A stretch of DNA of 64,000 bases. Origin: Pantoea alfalfae (GTDB taxonomy: Bacteria > Pseudomonadota > Gammaproteobacteria > Enterobacterales > Enterobacteriaceae). The stretch is from the NCBI RefSeq assembly GCF_019880205.1, contig NZ_CP082292.1:124001-188000 (forward strand), read 5' to 3'. Positions 21,837-31,306 of the stretch are shown piece after piece. Each line of letters opens with the position of its first letter. Within the stretch, counting starts at the first letter, position 1. A program made the position numbers and the translations under genes. The notes beneath the pieces were generated by a model. It did no database searches. It saw nothing but the letters and a program-made list of their open reading frames with translations, and was not told the origin of the DNA.

Positions 21837-21855
21837 GTGAAACAGGAGGTTTCAC
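21837..21855 (-). promoter_or_regulatory. Inverted repeat upstream of hldD
   Basis: GTGAAAC and GTTTCAC form a perfect seven-base inverted repeat with a five-base spacer, 24 bases before the hldD start. The minus strand reads GTGAAA then, after the repeat, CCCCACA, weakly like a heat-shock promoter (CTTGAAA / CCCCAT). E. coli hldD (htrM) is heat-inducible. Either a promoter or an operator; not certain. Confidence 0.35.
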
Positions 21856-22043
21856 ACACGAATACCTCACATCATAACATTTCATCAGAGTGCAGACAGC
21901 CAGATGACTCTGTAACGCGTTGTGCGTACATCGTCGCGGCGTGAACTATGCTGCAAAAATGACATTCTGTTGGGCGATTTATCGTGAAGAAGCGGCCTGT
22001 TCAGTAAGATATGCCAGATTTTTGCCATCTGAGGAGAGCAATG

Positions 22044-23240
22044 ATGCCTGCGCAATTTTATCAACAACTTCGTCAGCAACTTGATGATGCACGTCAGGAA
22101 GGACTGTTTAAACAGGAGCGGATCATTACCTCTGCGCAGCAGACGGAGATCGCGGTTGGCAGCGAGCCGGCAGTGATTAACTTCTGCGCCAATAACTACT
22201 TAGGTTTAGCGAACCATCCGGCGCTGATTCAGGCGGCGAAAGAGGGGATGGATTCGCATGGTTTCGGCATGGCGTCAGTACGCTTTATCTGCGGCACGCA
22301 GGACAGCCATAAGCAGCTGGAAAAGCGGCTGGCAGAGTTTGTCGGCATGGAGGATGCCATTCTCTACTCCTCCTGTTTCGATGCAAACGGCGGCCTGTTT
22401 GAAACCCTGCTTGATGCGCAGGATGCCGTTATCTCGGATGCGCTGAATCATGCCTCAATTATCGACGGCGTCCGGCTGTGCAAAGCGCAGCGTTATCGCT
22501 ACGGCAATAACGATATGGCGCAGTTGCGTGCCTGTTTGCAGGAAGCACGCGATAAAGGTGCCCGACATATTCTGATTGCCACCGATGGCGTCTTCTCAAT
22601 GGATGGGGTGATTGCGAATCTGTCTGCCATTTGCGATCTGGCTGATGAATTCTCCGCGCTGGTGATGGTGGATGATTCCCATGCGGTGGGCTTTGTCGGG
22701 AACACCGGACGCGGTACCCATGAATATTGCGGCGTCATGGGCCGGGTCGACATCATTACCGGCACGCTGGGTAAAGCGCTGGGTGGCGCGTCCGGTGGCT
22801 ATACCGCAGCAAAAGCCGAAGTCGTGGAGTGGTTACGCCAGCGTTCCCGTCCCTATCTATTCTCTAACTCGCTGGCGCCAGCCATCGTGGCTGCCTCGCT
22901 GCGGGTGCTGGATCTGCTCAGTGAAGGCGACGGACTGCGTCAGCGTTTGTGGGACAACGCCCGTTACTTCCGTGAGCAGATGACGGCGGCGGGCTTTACG
23001 CTGGCCGGTGCCGATCACGCCATTATCCCGGTGATGCTGGGTGAAGCCAGCGTCGCCCAGGAGTTTGCCCGCCTGCTGCAACAGGAAGGCATTTACGTGA
23101 CCGGCTTCTTCTATCCGGTGGTGCCAAAAGGTCAGGCACGCATCCGCACCCAGATCTCTGCGGCGCACACCCAGCAGCAACTGGAACGTGCGGTGGCGGC
23201 CTTTACCCGCATCGGCAAACAACTGGGCGTCATCGCCTGA
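22044..23240 (+). CDS. kbl: 2-amino-3-ketobutyrate coenzyme A ligase (glycine C-acetyltransferase)
   Basis: A PLP enzyme that splits 2-amino-3-ketobutyrate with CoA into glycine and acetyl-CoA, the second step of threonine breakdown. 398 residues, as in E. coli. [13 protein letters not shown], the [10 protein letters not shown] block, [11 protein letters not shown] and the Schiff-base lysine in [14 protein letters not shown] are present. A GGAG lies before the two adjacent ATG codons; the second gives the E. coli length. Followed by tdh at 10 bases. Confidence 0.96.
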   Translation: MPAQFYQQLRQQLDDARQEGLFKQERIITSAQQTEIAVGSEPAVINFCANNYLGLANHPALIQAAKEGMDSHGFGMASVRFICGTQDSHKQLEKRLAEFVGMEDAILYSSCFDANGGLFETLLDAQDAVISDALNHASIIDGVRLCKAQRYRYGNNDMAQLRACLQEARDKGARHILIATDGVFSMDGVIANLSAICDLADEFSALVMVDDSHAVGFVGNTGRGTHEYCGVMGRVDIITGTLGKALGGASGGYTAAKAEVVEWLRQRSRPYLFSNSLAPAIVAASLRVLDLLSEGDGLRQRLWDNARYFREQMTAAGFTLAGADHAIIPVMLGEASVAQEFARLLQQEGIYVTGFFYPVVPKGQARIRTQISAAHTQQQLERAVAAFTRIGKQLGVIA

Positions 23241-23250
23241 GGAGTCCGTC

Positions 23251-24279
23251 ATGAAAGCACTCGCCAAACTGAAGAAGGAAGCGGGCATCTGGATGGTGAC
23301 TGATGCCCCGGTTCCGGAGCCGGGTCACAACGATCTGCTGATTAAGATTCGTAAAACCGCCATCTGCGGCACCGATGTCCATATCTACAACTGGGATGAC
23401 TGGTCGCGCAAAACCATTCCGGTGCCGATGATTGTCGGGCATGAGTATGTGGGTGAGGTGGTCGCGATTGGACAGGAAGTGAAAGGCTTTACGATTGGAG
23501 ACCGGGTTTCGGGCGAAGGGCACATTACCTGTGGACACTGCCGCAACTGCCGCGCCGGACGCACTCATTTATGCCGCAACACGATGGGCGTGGGCGTTAA
23601 CCGTCAGGGCTGCTTTGCGGAGTATCTGGTCATCCCCGCCTTTAATGCATTTAAAATTCCCGACAACATTTCCGATGAACTGGCGGCAATCTTTGATCCG
23701 TTCGGCAATGCAGTGCACACCGCACTCTCGTTCGATCTGGTCGGCGAGGATGTGCTGATCTCCGGCGCGGGTCCTATCGGCATCATGGCCGCCGCGGTCT
23801 GTCGGCATGTCGGCGCGCGCAACGTGGTAATTACTGACATCAATGAGTATCGCCTGGCACTGGCGCGGAAAATGGGCGTCACGCGCGCGGTCAATGTGGC
23901 GAATGAAGACCTGCGGGAAGTGATGCATGCGCTGGGTATGACGGAAGGATTTGATGTCGGGATGGAGATGTCGGGCGCACCTCCTGCTTTCCGTTCATTG
24001 CTGGAGGTGATGAATCACGGTGGGCGTATCGCGCTGCTGGGGATTCCGCCGGGTGAAATGGCAATTGACTGGAACCAGGTGATCTTTAAGGGGCTTTTCA
24101 TCAAAGGCATCTATGGCCGTGAGATGTTTGAAACCTGGTACAAAATGGCGGCGCTGATTCAGTCCGGCCTCGATTTAACGCCGGTCATTACGCATCGCTA
24201 CGGTATCGACGATTTCCAGCAGGGCTTCGATGAGATGCGTTCAGGACGCTCGGGGAAAGTGATACTGAGCTGGGATTAA
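23251..24279 (+). CDS. tdh: L-threonine 3-dehydrogenase
   Basis: A zinc-dependent medium-chain dehydrogenase that oxidises threonine with NAD to 2-amino-3-ketobutyrate, the substrate of Kbl. 342 residues (E. coli 341). Catalytic zinc ligands lie in ICGTDVH and GHEYVGEVV; the structural zinc cluster is [15 protein letters not shown]; the NAD site is [15 protein letters not shown] lies before the ATG, just after the kbl stop codon; the longer frame overlaps kbl and is not needed. Confidence 0.97.
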   Translation: MKALAKLKKEAGIWMVTDAPVPEPGHNDLLIKIRKTAICGTDVHIYNWDDWSRKTIPVPMIVGHEYVGEVVAIGQEVKGFTIGDRVSGEGHITCGHCRNCRAGRTHLCRNTMGVGVNRQGCFAEYLVIPAFNAFKIPDNISDELAAIFDPFGNAVHTALSFDLVGEDVLISGAGPIGIMAAAVCRHVGARNVVITDINEYRLALARKMGVTRAVNVANEDLREVMHALGMTEGFDVGMEMSGAPPAFRSLLEVMNHGGRIALLGIPPGEMAIDWNQVIFKGLFIKGIYGREMFETWYKMAALIQSGLDLTPVITHRYGIDDFQQGFDEMRSGRSGKVILSWD

Positions 24280-24284
24280 AGCAA

Positions 24285-24305
24285 CGGCCGCCGACGTGGC
24301 GGCCG
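24285..24305. terminator. Hairpin between convergent tdh and glycosyltransferase gene
   Basis: A perfect eight-base CGGCCGCC / GGCGGCCG stem with a five-base loop, between the two convergent stop codons. Neither side has a strong T run; on the minus strand TTGCTTT follows. Confidence 0.6.
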
Positions 24306-24310
24306 CCTGA

Positions 24311-25222
24311 TTAGCTTTGCTTCTTCTCTTCGTCGGTCAGGTAGCGCACTTTGCGCGTGTAATCCTGACCTTTAAAGTTCAGCGGCTGCTGCGGGTCGGC
24401 CAGGTATTTTTGCCATTCCGACAACGGGAATCCGCCATGCGCCCCAACCACATCCGGCGGGATGACTGCCGACTGACCGCCGATTTTTTTTGAGACCGGC
24501 CAGTTAGCCCATTCCCCCAGATTGACGGTTTTAATATCCAGCATGTCGAGCAACACTGCGAGCGGCAACTGGTCAGTAGGCGGCTGGCTGTCGTTCATTA
24601 AATTCCAGGTATCATTAAACAGCGTCAGCCACAGCGGCGAAATGCGCTGCCAGACTTCACGGGTGGCAGCCAGGTAAGCGCCATTCACATGGTCCACCAG
24701 ATAAGGCCGGATACTGTGCGGATAGTAGGCGGGGATCGCTGCTTCCGGCGCACCGTCCAGCTTGGCAATCATTTTCCCCTGACGAAAGCTGGAATAGAGA
24801 TGGCCTGGCTTCATCATGATCTGCGGCATCTTAAGCAGATTGAGGTCGGAATCGATCATCAGAATACCGTCGCCTTCTGCCTGTAAAGGCGCCTGCAACT
24901 TGATCAAACGACTGCGATAGATTTGCTTATAGCGATAATTTTCTTCCCGATTCGGAACATCCAGCGTCGCCACGCGGGTTTTAGCCGGCAGGCTGCCAAA
25001 GGCGTGCGCTGGCTGATCGCTGACAATCACGACCTCTTTTGTCCCCGTCGCGAAACGTGCCGCAAAATCGGCACTGAGCAGGGCTTCTTCAATATAGTCC
25101 GCGCCTGTGCAGGGGATCACGACAGACGTGACCGGTACAGTGCCCTGAACCTCTTTTTGCGAATAAGGCAGGTTATGGCGCGCCCTGATATGGCGGTAAC
25201 GGGGATTTAAAAAATTAAGCAT
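24311..25222 (-). CDS. Unassigned GT-A fold glycosyltransferase
   Basis: 303 residues from the ATG that overlaps the upstream gene by eight bases. I do not recognise the exact family. VTSVVIPCTGADYIEEALLSA near the N-terminus looks like a GT-A nucleotide-sugar fold, and ILMIDSDLN (D124/D126) is a likely DXD metal site. Later HVNGAYLAATREVW and FNDTWNLMNDSQPPTDQ resemble acceptor-side loops of glycosyltransferases. In E. coli this position, between tdh and yibQ, holds waaH (yibD), a GT2 LPS transferase; this protein is different. With its partner upstream it may modify the LPS core or another surface glycan. Confidence 0.6.
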   Translation of the reverse strand: MLNFLNPRYRHIRARHNLPYSQKEVQGTVPVTSVVIPCTGADYIEEALLSADFAARFATGTKEVVIVSDQPAHAFGSLPAKTRVATLDVPNREENYRYKQIYRSRLIKLQAPLQAEGDGILMIDSDLNLLKMPQIMMKPGHLYSSFRQGKMIAKLDGAPEAAIPAYYPHSIRPYLVDHVNGAYLAATREVWQRISPLWLTLFNDTWNLMNDSQPPTDQLPLAVLLDMLDIKTVNLGEWANWPVSKKIGGQSAVIPPDVVGAHGGFPLSEWQKYLADPQQPLNFKGQDYTRKVRYLTDEEKKQS

Positions 25223-26444
25223 GAGGTTTCTTTTTGACGACGCTTTGCAGAATATTCTCGACGCCGCTGATATAAGTTTCAATGGCGTACTGTTCACGTA
25301 CGCGTTTCGCTGCCGCATTGGTCAGGCGTTGACGCAATTCCGTATCCTGCCACAGTGCGGTCAGGTGCTGGGTCAGTTGTACCACGTTGCCGTAATCAAA
25401 CAGCAGTCCGGTTACGTCATGACTGATCAATTCGGCAGTGCCGACCACACGGGATCCCACAACGGCGGTATTCACCAGCATCGCCTCCAGCACAACCCGG
25501 GGTAAACCTTCACTGCGTGAGGCCAGAATAAACGCATCAAAAGCCGTGAGGTAATCGAGTGCATTATTCTGAAAGCCCGTAAAAATCACGTGATGCTGGA
25601 TGTTCTCTGCTGTAGCAAGTTGCAGCAGATGCTGAAGTTCCGGACCCGCGCCGACAATCACCATCCGCCAGTCTGCATCGGGATTGGCGCGTTTAAAACG
25701 GCCCAGCGCCTGCAGGATATGGTGATTAGATTTGCGCAATATCAGGGAGCCGATAGTGCCAAATACAAAGGTCGAAGGGGAGAGTTTAAAACGCTGGCGG
25801 ACTTCAAGGCGATCGGGCAGAGTCTGGTGAACGTCGATAGCATTACTGACGGTAAAACAGCGTTCTGCATCGATACCATGACGACGCAGGGTATTCCTGA
25901 CGCCCTGCGATACGGCAATCACAGCCTGGCAATCCTGATTCACCATGCTCACCAGCCGCGGTTCCAGAACCGGATCGATACGGCAGTGTTGAACCACCGC
26001 AACGTCAAGGCTGCGCGCGGCCAGATAACCTTCCACATTGGTGCTGGGCTGGTTATTCATGTAGAGCGTGTCGAAATTACCCAGCTGTAGCAGTGAATTG
26101 ATTTTGCTGGCATTGGGCATAATTCGCCAGCGCGTATCAATCTCATCAATAGCGCGCTTCTTGAGCTTTTTATTGAAAAACAGCAGCGCGCGCACGGCTT
26201 CTTTAACAAATTTAGCCCAGCGTGGCTGTTTGATTTGCGGAATAAAAAAGACCGGAATGGCCAGCGCATTTAGCGTGGCCTCAATGGTTTCGTCGTTACC
26301 ACGGCTGTAGTTGTGGTAGAAGCAACAGGTGATATCAAATTTTTGACGATCGATACGTTTCAGCAGCTCCAGCATACTGTTGGTGCCGCCGCCCCACTCT
26401 CTGCCGTTATCCAGCAGCAGGATTTTTTGTTTATTTATCGTCAT
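25215..26444 (-). CDS. GT4 family glycosyltransferase
   Basis: About 409 residues of GT4 type with the N-terminal KILLLDNGREWGGGTNSMLELL and the C-terminal donor site ASRSEGLPRVVLEAMLVNTAVVGS (EX7E pattern, in parts). It is basic in the middle (FFNKKLKKRAIDE). Substrates unknown. The start is uncertain: an ATG at 26444 sits directly after AGGG, and a GTG three codons upstream with GGAA before it is equally possible. The stop codon overlaps the next glycosyltransferase start, so the two are translationally coupled. The pair replaces E. coli waaH. Confidence 0.78.
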   Translation of the reverse strand: MTINKQKILLLDNGREWGGGTNSMLELLKRIDRQKFDITCCFYHNYSRGNDETIEATLNALAIPVFFIPQIKQPRWAKFVKEAVRALLFFNKKLKKRAIDEIDTRWRIMPNASKINSLLQLGNFDTLYMNNQPSTNVEGYLAARSLDVAVVQHCRIDPVLEPRLVSMVNQDCQAVIAVSQGVRNTLRRHGIDAERCFTVSNAIDVHQTLPDRLEVRQRFKLSPSTFVFGTIGSLILRKSNHHILQALGRFKRANPDADWRMVIVGAGPELQHLLQLATAENIQHHVIFTGFQNNALDYLTAFDAFILASRSEGLPRVVLEAMLVNTAVVGSRVVGTAELISHDVTGLLFDYGNVVQLTQHLTALWQDTELRQRLTNAAAKRVREQYAIETYISGVENILQSVVKKKPHA

Positions 26445-26547
26445 CCCTATCACTGTTTCCGCACAGCCCGTTATTGTCCGACCCTGGATTATAGTAATTT
26501 CTGCGTATAAATGAACGCTAAGCCGGAGACTTAGCATTCATAGCAAA

Positions 26548-27450
26548 TCAGAACAGATTTTTTAGCGTGGTAAACAGTGGGCTGTGATTCACACTTTCAG
26601 CGATTACGGCTAAGGCTCGGGTCGCCGGAACCGGTGCCAGTGGCTGTTTCACTTTACACAGGCTGGCAGGCTGGAAGCGTGGTGGTACCGGTTTTGGCGG
26701 AGCCACTGGCGTCGGTGAGCCGCTGCGGAGTGATTCGTTCAACAGCTGGCTGGGACGAACCAGCGTTATGTCGGCTGGCAGCGTGGGTAACATCTGTTGC
26801 AGCACCCGAACGGTAGTCGGATGGGGATGACCAATGGCAATCGCATAACCGTCGCGCTGCGCCAGCTTCACCGCCCGGTTGAACTGCTGGCGGATGGCGT
26901 TAATATCCTGGCTGTCATCAAGAAAGACCCGACGTTTTAACACCCTGACCTGAGTACCCTGCGCGGCAGGTATCGCCTGACTGTTAGCGATGGTCATGCT
27001 ATCCAGGAAGTAAAGATTGTAGTGGTTCAGCGCCTGCATCACTTTCTGCATGCCGGGCAGGCTTGAGGTCATTCTGCTGCCCATATGGTTATTCAGACCG
27101 ACGGCATAAGGCACGTTGTTAACCGCATTACGCATGATGCGGGTAACCTCTTCGCTGCTCATCTCTGGCGTTAAGGTGTCTTTTTCCAGCGGCTGTTTAC
27201 TGAGCGGTGCCATTGGCAGATGGATCAGTACTTCATGACCACTCTGATGTGCTTTAGTCGCCATTTCATGCGCATGGGGTGCGTTGGGCAAGACCGCTAC
27301 TGAAATAGCCTGCGGCATCTGCAGGACTTTGTTCTCTTCGGCAGGGCGATAGCCGACATCATCGATGACAATAGCCAGTTTGCCAGCCTGTGCAGCGTAG
27401 CTGAACAGTAAGGCGCTCAACAGAATGGAGATTTTTCGACGTTGCAGCAA
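26548..27450 (-). CDS. yibQ: Divergent polysaccharide deacetylase family protein YibQ
   Basis: About 300 residues with a signal peptide (about 1-22, ending YAAQA) and a periplasmic divergent polysaccharide deacetylase domain: LAIVIDDVGYRP, VAVLPNAPHAHEMA, LIHLPMAP, GLNNHMGSRMT and AIGHPHPTTV. Metal and substrate are unknown for this family; a role in septal peptidoglycan is suggested by constant linkage to envC. The C-terminus is a Pro-rich tail not well conserved. The start appears to be a TTG two to four bases after the envC stop codon, with AGGA upstream inside envC. Confidence 0.9.
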   Translation of the reverse strand: MLQRRKISILLSALLFSYAAQAGKLAIVIDDVGYRPAEENKVLQMPQAISVAVLPNAPHAHEMATKAHQSGHEVLIHLPMAPLSKQPLEKDTLTPEMSSEEVTRIMRNAVNNVPYAVGLNNHMGSRMTSSLPGMQKVMQALNHYNLYFLDSMTIANSQAIPAAQGTQVRVLKRRVFLDDSQDINAIRQQFNRAVKLAQRDGYAIAIGHPHPTTVRVLQQMLPTLPADITLVRPSQLLNESLRSGSPTPVAPPKPVPPRFQPASLCKVKQPLAPVPATRALAVIAESVNHSPLFTTLKNLF

Positions 27451-27453
27451 AAC

Positions 27454-28755
27454 TTATTTTCCTAACCACGGGAGTGGATTGACGGCCTGTCCCTGACGTC
27501 GGATTTCAAAATAGAGCGACGGGGTACCGCGGCCACCACTGGTGCCCACCAGTGCGATAGGCTGTCCTGCCTTCACCTGCGTACCCACGCTCACCAGCGC
27601 ACTTTGGTTGTAGCCATACAGGCTCATATCACCTTTGCCGTGCTCCAGCACAACCACCAGTCCGTAGCCCTGCAACCAGTCGGCCATCAGCACACGACCA
27701 TCGGCGATAGCTTTCACCTCGGTGCCTTCCCGCGCATCAATCACCAGTCCTTTCCAGCGCAGTTCACCCTGGAGCTGTTCACCAAAGCGATGTTCAATAC
27801 GTCCGCGCACCGGCCACAACGCCTGTCCGCCTGCACGACCGAGTCCACCAGTGCGGGCGACCAGTTCACGTTCGCTCTGGGTTGGCTGATAGCTGGAGCC
27901 TTTGGCTTTCGCCTGCGCCTGACGCTGACGCACTTTTTCCGCCTCACGGGCTTCACGTGCTGCGCGCTCACGCGCCTCGCGCTCCGCGCGGGCGATCTTA
28001 TCCTGCAGACGGCTTTCGTTCTGACGCATCTCGACCAGATCGGCCTGATCTTTTTCCAGCGCGCTTTCCAGTGACGTCAGGGTCTTTTTACGCGCGTCGC
28101 TCGCCTGTTGCAGCTTCTGCTGCTGGCCCTGCTGCTGTGCTAATAACTCTTTCTGCTGCTGTTGCTTCTGCTCCAGCGAGGCACGTTGCTGATCCAAATC
28201 CTGACGTGTCTTTTGCAGCGATTCGATACTTTTCTGACGGGCAGCGTTCAGATAGCCGAAATAGGCCAGAATACGCTCACTGCGCTGGCTCTCTTCACCG
28301 CCCATCAAAAGCTGTACGCCACTGTGCTGACCCTGACGAAATGCCGCATCAAGTTGCTCAGAAAGCAGGCTTTCCTGCTGAGTTTGCTGTTTCTCCAGGC
28401 GAGCGATGGAGGTAGCGAGCTGCCTGATCTCATCATTCAGCGCGGTGAGGCTGTTGCGGGTGTCACGCAGCTGACGGCTCGCCAGCGCGATGATTTTTTC
28501 CTGGCTCTGCAACTGATCCAGCAGTTTGCTGCGCTGCAGTTTCTGCGCTTTAACGCTTTTCTCTTTTGCAGCAATGTTTTGCTGAATGGATTGCAACTGA
28601 GATTTACTGTCCTCTGCGCTGTGAACAGCGGCAGGCAACAACAGTGCTCCCGCACAAAGCAGACTAAGGGAGAAGCTGGACAGGTGTGTGAACAACGGCA
28701 GGTTATCGCCGTTGGGACGGGTCCTTGTGTGCGAAACGGTTGTTTTTCCCTTCAT
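27454..28755 (-). CDS. envC: Murein hydrolase activator EnvC
   Basis: A periplasmic protein that activates the amidases AmiA and AmiB at the septum. About 433 residues (E. coli 419-427). A signal peptide (hydrophobic SLSLLCAGALLLPAAVHSA) is followed by a long coiled coil (about 55-280) rich in Gln, Glu, Arg and Lys, then a C-terminal LytM domain. The LytM site is degenerate: the first metal histidine is replaced (GLVIDAREG) and the final H is Y in SLYFEIR, as in E. coli EnvC, so it should be an activator and not a hydrolase. The open frame runs 58 codons further upstream, but family N-termini favour MKGKTTVSH. E. coli has gpmI next upstream; here it is missing. Confidence 0.93.
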   Translation of the reverse strand: MKGKTTVSHTRTRPNGDNLPLFTHLSSFSLSLLCAGALLLPAAVHSAEDSKSQLQSIQQNIAAKEKSVKAQKLQRSKLLDQLQSQEKIIALASRQLRDTRNSLTALNDEIRQLATSIARLEKQQTQQESLLSEQLDAAFRQGQHSGVQLLMGGEESQRSERILAYFGYLNAARQKSIESLQKTRQDLDQQRASLEQKQQQQKELLAQQQGQQQKLQQASDARKKTLTSLESALEKDQADLVEMRQNESRLQDKIARAEREARERAAREAREAEKVRQRQAQAKAKGSSYQPTQSERELVARTGGLGRAGGQALWPVRGRIEHRFGEQLQGELRWKGLVIDAREGTEVKAIADGRVLMADWLQGYGLVVVLEHGKGDMSLYGYNQSALVSVGTQVKAGQPIALVGTSGGRGTPSLYFEIRRQGQAVNPLPWLGK

Positions 28756-29007
28756 AGGCCAATGATTATTCCACGATGAACCGCCGCTTACCAGTGCTGC
28801 CAGCGGGCATTTGCTTTTCCAGTTATGTCCACTTTCGCCATGACATGGATTAACCCTTACGCCATTTTTGCCTTTCAGCCACTTTTTTTGGAAAATGGAG
28901 CACAAATCGATACTCTGGCCGCATAGCATCTGTACATGCGAAGTGGCGCAGGTATACTCAGAACCCTTGTTTTAGCTTATTAGCCCGGTCTGGAGTCGTT
29001 ACCCCTC

Positions 29008-29439
29008 ATGCAAGAAATTATGCAGTTTGCAAGCAATCACCCCATCCTGAGTCTGGCATGGGTCGTTTTACTCGTTATGGTGATTGTGACTACCGTTAAA
29101 GGAATGTTCTCTAAGGTAAAAACGATCAGCCGCGGTGAAGCCACCCGCCTGATTAATAAAGAGGACGCGGTAGTAGTAGACGTGCGTTCGCGCGACGATT
29201 TCCGCAGGGGGCATATTTCAGGTGCGCTGAATGTGGCAGCCGCTGAGATTAAAAAAGGCAACATCGACGAACTGGCAAAGCATAAGGCGCAGCCCATAAT
29301 TGTGGTGTGTGCAACCGGACAAAGCGCAGGCGATTCTGCTGCACATCTCAGCGCGGCAGGCTTTGAGCAGGTTTCAGTGCTGAAAGAGGGTATCAGTGGC
29401 TGGAGCGGCGAAAATCTGCCGTTAGTTCGCGGTAAATAA
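29008..29439 (+). CDS. yibN: Rhodanese-like membrane protein YibN
   Basis: 143 residues: one N-terminal transmembrane segment (about 13-31, [19 protein letters not shown]) and a rhodanese domain with [20 protein letters not shown] and the active-site cysteine loop VVCATGQSA. It is a membrane-anchored single-domain sulfurtransferase-like protein. First gene of the yibN-grxC-secB-gpsA run, as in E. coli. Confidence 0.94.
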   Translation: MQEIMQFASNHPILSLAWVVLLVMVIVTTVKGMFSKVKTISRGEATRLINKEDAVVVDVRSRDDFRRGHISGALNVAAAEIKKGNIDELAKHKAQPIIVVCATGQSAGDSAAHLSAAGFEQVSVLKEGISGWSGENLPLVRGK

Positions 29440-29458
29440 TCTTACAGAGGTGCTGATC

Positions 29459-29713
29459 ATGGCAAATGTTGAAATGTATACCAAGGCCACCTGTCCTTAC
29501 TGCCATCGTGCGAAGGCGCTGTTAACGCAAAAGGGCGTTTCGTTTCAGGAAATTCCCATCGATGGTGATATGGCGAAGCGCGAAGAGATGATCAAGCGTA
29601 GCGGTCGTACCACCGTGCCTCAGATTTTTATTGATGCGCAGCACATTGGCGGCTGCGATGACTTATTCGCACTCGATAATCGCGAAGGTTTAGATCCCTT
29701 ACTGCAGGCGTAA
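29459..29713 (+). CDS. grxC: Glutaredoxin 3
   Basis: A small dithiol oxidoreductase of 84 residues with the CPYC active site ([14 protein letters not shown]) and the TVPQIFI cis-Pro and GGCDDL glutathione motifs. The frame allows a GTG three codons earlier, but AGAGG before the ATG and the family N-terminus choose the ATG at 29459. It lies 19 bases after yibN. Confidence 0.96.
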   Translation: MANVEMYTKATCPYCHRAKALLTQKGVSFQEIPIDGDMAKREEMIKRSGRTTVPQIFIDAQHIGGCDDLFALDNREGLDPLLQA

Positions 29714-29751
29714 TTTTACGCCGGACAACCTCATATATAGGATTTGGTCAC

Positions 29752-30222
29752 ATGTCAGAACACAACACCAACGAAATGCAGTTCCAGATTCAGCGCGTAT
29801 TTACTAAAGATATCTCTTTTGAAGCGCCAAATGCCCCGCAGGTTTTCCAGAAAGAGTGGGAACCGGACGTTAAGCTGGACCTGGATACTGCATCTTCTCA
29901 GCTGGCTGACGACGTTTACGAAGTGGTACTTCGTGTGACTGTAACCGCAACTGTGGGTGAAGAGACCGCTTTCCTGTGTGAAGTTCAGCAGGCCGGTATT
30001 TTCACCATCAGCGGTATCGAAGGAACGCAGATGGCACATTGCCTGGGTGCATACTGCCCGAACATTCTGTTCCCATACGCACGCGAATGTATTACCAGCC
30101 TGGTATCACGTGGTACCTTCCCGCAGCTGAACCTGGCACCGGTTAACTTTGATGCGCTGTTCATGAACTACCTGCAGCAGCAACAAGGTGAAGAAGGTGC
30201 TGAACCACATCAGGATGCCTGA
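29752..30222 (+). CDS. secB: Protein-export chaperone SecB
   Basis: A cytoplasmic chaperone of 156 residues that holds preproteins unfolded and passes them to SecA; the family is tetrameric. [19 protein letters not shown], the [10 protein letters not shown] strand, [11 protein letters not shown] and the acidic C-terminal tail are typical. Its stop codon shares one base with the gpsA start (TGATG), so gpsA is translationally coupled. Confidence 0.97.
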   Translation: MSEHNTNEMQFQIQRVFTKDISFEAPNAPQVFQKEWEPDVKLDLDTASSQLADDVYEVVLRVTVTATVGEETAFLCEVQQAGIFTISGIEGTQMAHCLGAYCPNILFPYARECITSLVSRGTFPQLNLAPVNFDALFMNYLQQQQGEEGAEPHQDA

Positions 30223-31238
30223 TGACAACTCACGCTTCGATTAGCGTCATCGGTGCCGGTTCCTACGGCACCGCTTTGGCGATTACGCTGGCCCGTAACG
30301 GCCACCCGGTGCTGTTGTGGGGACATAACCCGGCGCATCTGGCGCAACTTCAGACTGACCGCTGCAACACTGCTTTCCTGCCCGATGTACCGTTCCCCGA
30401 CAACCTCTCCCTTGAGCCTGATCTGACCAAAACCATTGCCGCCAGCCGTGATTTATTAATCGTGGTGCCGAGTCATGTGTTCGGCGATGTGCTGCAGCAG
30501 ATTAAACCTCATCTGCGGCCAGACTCGCGTATTGTCTGGGCGACCAAAGGGCTGGAAAAAGAGACGGGCCGTCTGCTGCAGGACGTGGCACGTGAAATCG
30601 TAGGCGATGCCATTCCGCTGGCCGTGATCTCCGGGCCGACCTTTGCAAAAGAGCTGGCGGCAGGATTACCGACGGCCATCGCGCTGGCCGCAACGGATGC
30701 GCAGTTTGCTGACGACCTGCAGCAGAAGCTGCACTGCGGTAAAAGCTTCCGCGTTTATAACAATCCAGATTTCATCGGCGTACAGCTGGGCGGCGCGGTA
30801 AAAAACGTCATCGCTATTGGTGCCGGGATGTCTGACGGGATTGGTTTTGGCGCGAATGCGCGTACTGCACTGATCACCCGTGGTCTGGCTGAAATGAGTC
30901 GGCTGGGCGCAGCGCTGGGTGCCGATCCCACCACCTTTATGGGTATGGCAGGTCTGGGCGATCTGGTGCTGACCTGTACCGATAATCAGTCGCGAAATCG
31001 TCGGTTTGGCATGATGCTGGGCCAGGGCGAGGATGTAGATAGCGCGCAACGCATTATCGGACAAGTTGTAGAAGGGTACAGAAACACCAAAGAAGTCAAA
31101 GCTTTGGCTGCACGTTTTGGTGTGGAAATGCCGATCACCGAGCAGATTTATCAGGTGTTGTATTGCGAAAAACCGGCGAGAGATGCAGCATTGAGCCTGC
31201 TGGGACGAACAAGGAAGGACGAAAACAGCATCAGCTAA
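30222..31238 (+). CDS. gpsA: Glycerol-3-phosphate dehydrogenase [NAD(P)+]
   Basis: Reduces dihydroxyacetone phosphate to sn-glycerol 3-phosphate for phospholipid synthesis. 338 residues (E. coli 339). [13 protein letters not shown] is the dinucleotide-binding motif; [12 protein letters not shown], the active-site lysine region [11 protein letters not shown] and [14 protein letters not shown] are present. Confidence 0.97.
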   Translation: MTTHASISVIGAGSYGTALAITLARNGHPVLLWGHNPAHLAQLQTDRCNTAFLPDVPFPDNLSLEPDLTKTIAASRDLLIVVPSHVFGDVLQQIKPHLRPDSRIVWATKGLEKETGRLLQDVAREIVGDAIPLAVISGPTFAKELAAGLPTAIALAATDAQFADDLQQKLHCGKSFRVYNNPDFIGVQLGGAVKNVIAIGAGMSDGIGFGANARTALITRGLAEMSRLGAALGADPTTFMGMAGLGDLVLTCTDNQSRNRRFGMMLGQGEDVDSAQRIIGQVVEGYRNTKEVKALAARFGVEMPITEQIYQVLYCEKPARDAALSLLGRTRKDENSIS

Positions 31239-31265
31239 CGCAGGACGCGTAGCATCATCACCTGT

Positions 31266-31289
31266 AGCGCCCATTCAGGCGCTTTTTTT
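31266..31289 (+). terminator. Terminator-like hairpin between gpsA and cysE
   Basis: AGCGCC / GGCGCT stem with a six-base loop followed by six T residues, 28 bases after the gpsA stop and just before the cysE ribosome site. It would separate cysE, at least in part, from the yibN-gpsA run. Confidence 0.75.
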
Positions 31290-31306
31290 ATCGGGAGAAA
31301 ACAGCA

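Noticed and set aside
27454..28755. EnvC as an active peptidoglycan endopeptidase
   Set aside because: The LytM metal ligands are missing (Tyr in place of the last His), as in activator-type EnvC.
28756..28929. N-terminal extension of envC by 58 codons
   Set aside because: The extension is not signal-like or family-like; a signal peptide follows the later ATG.
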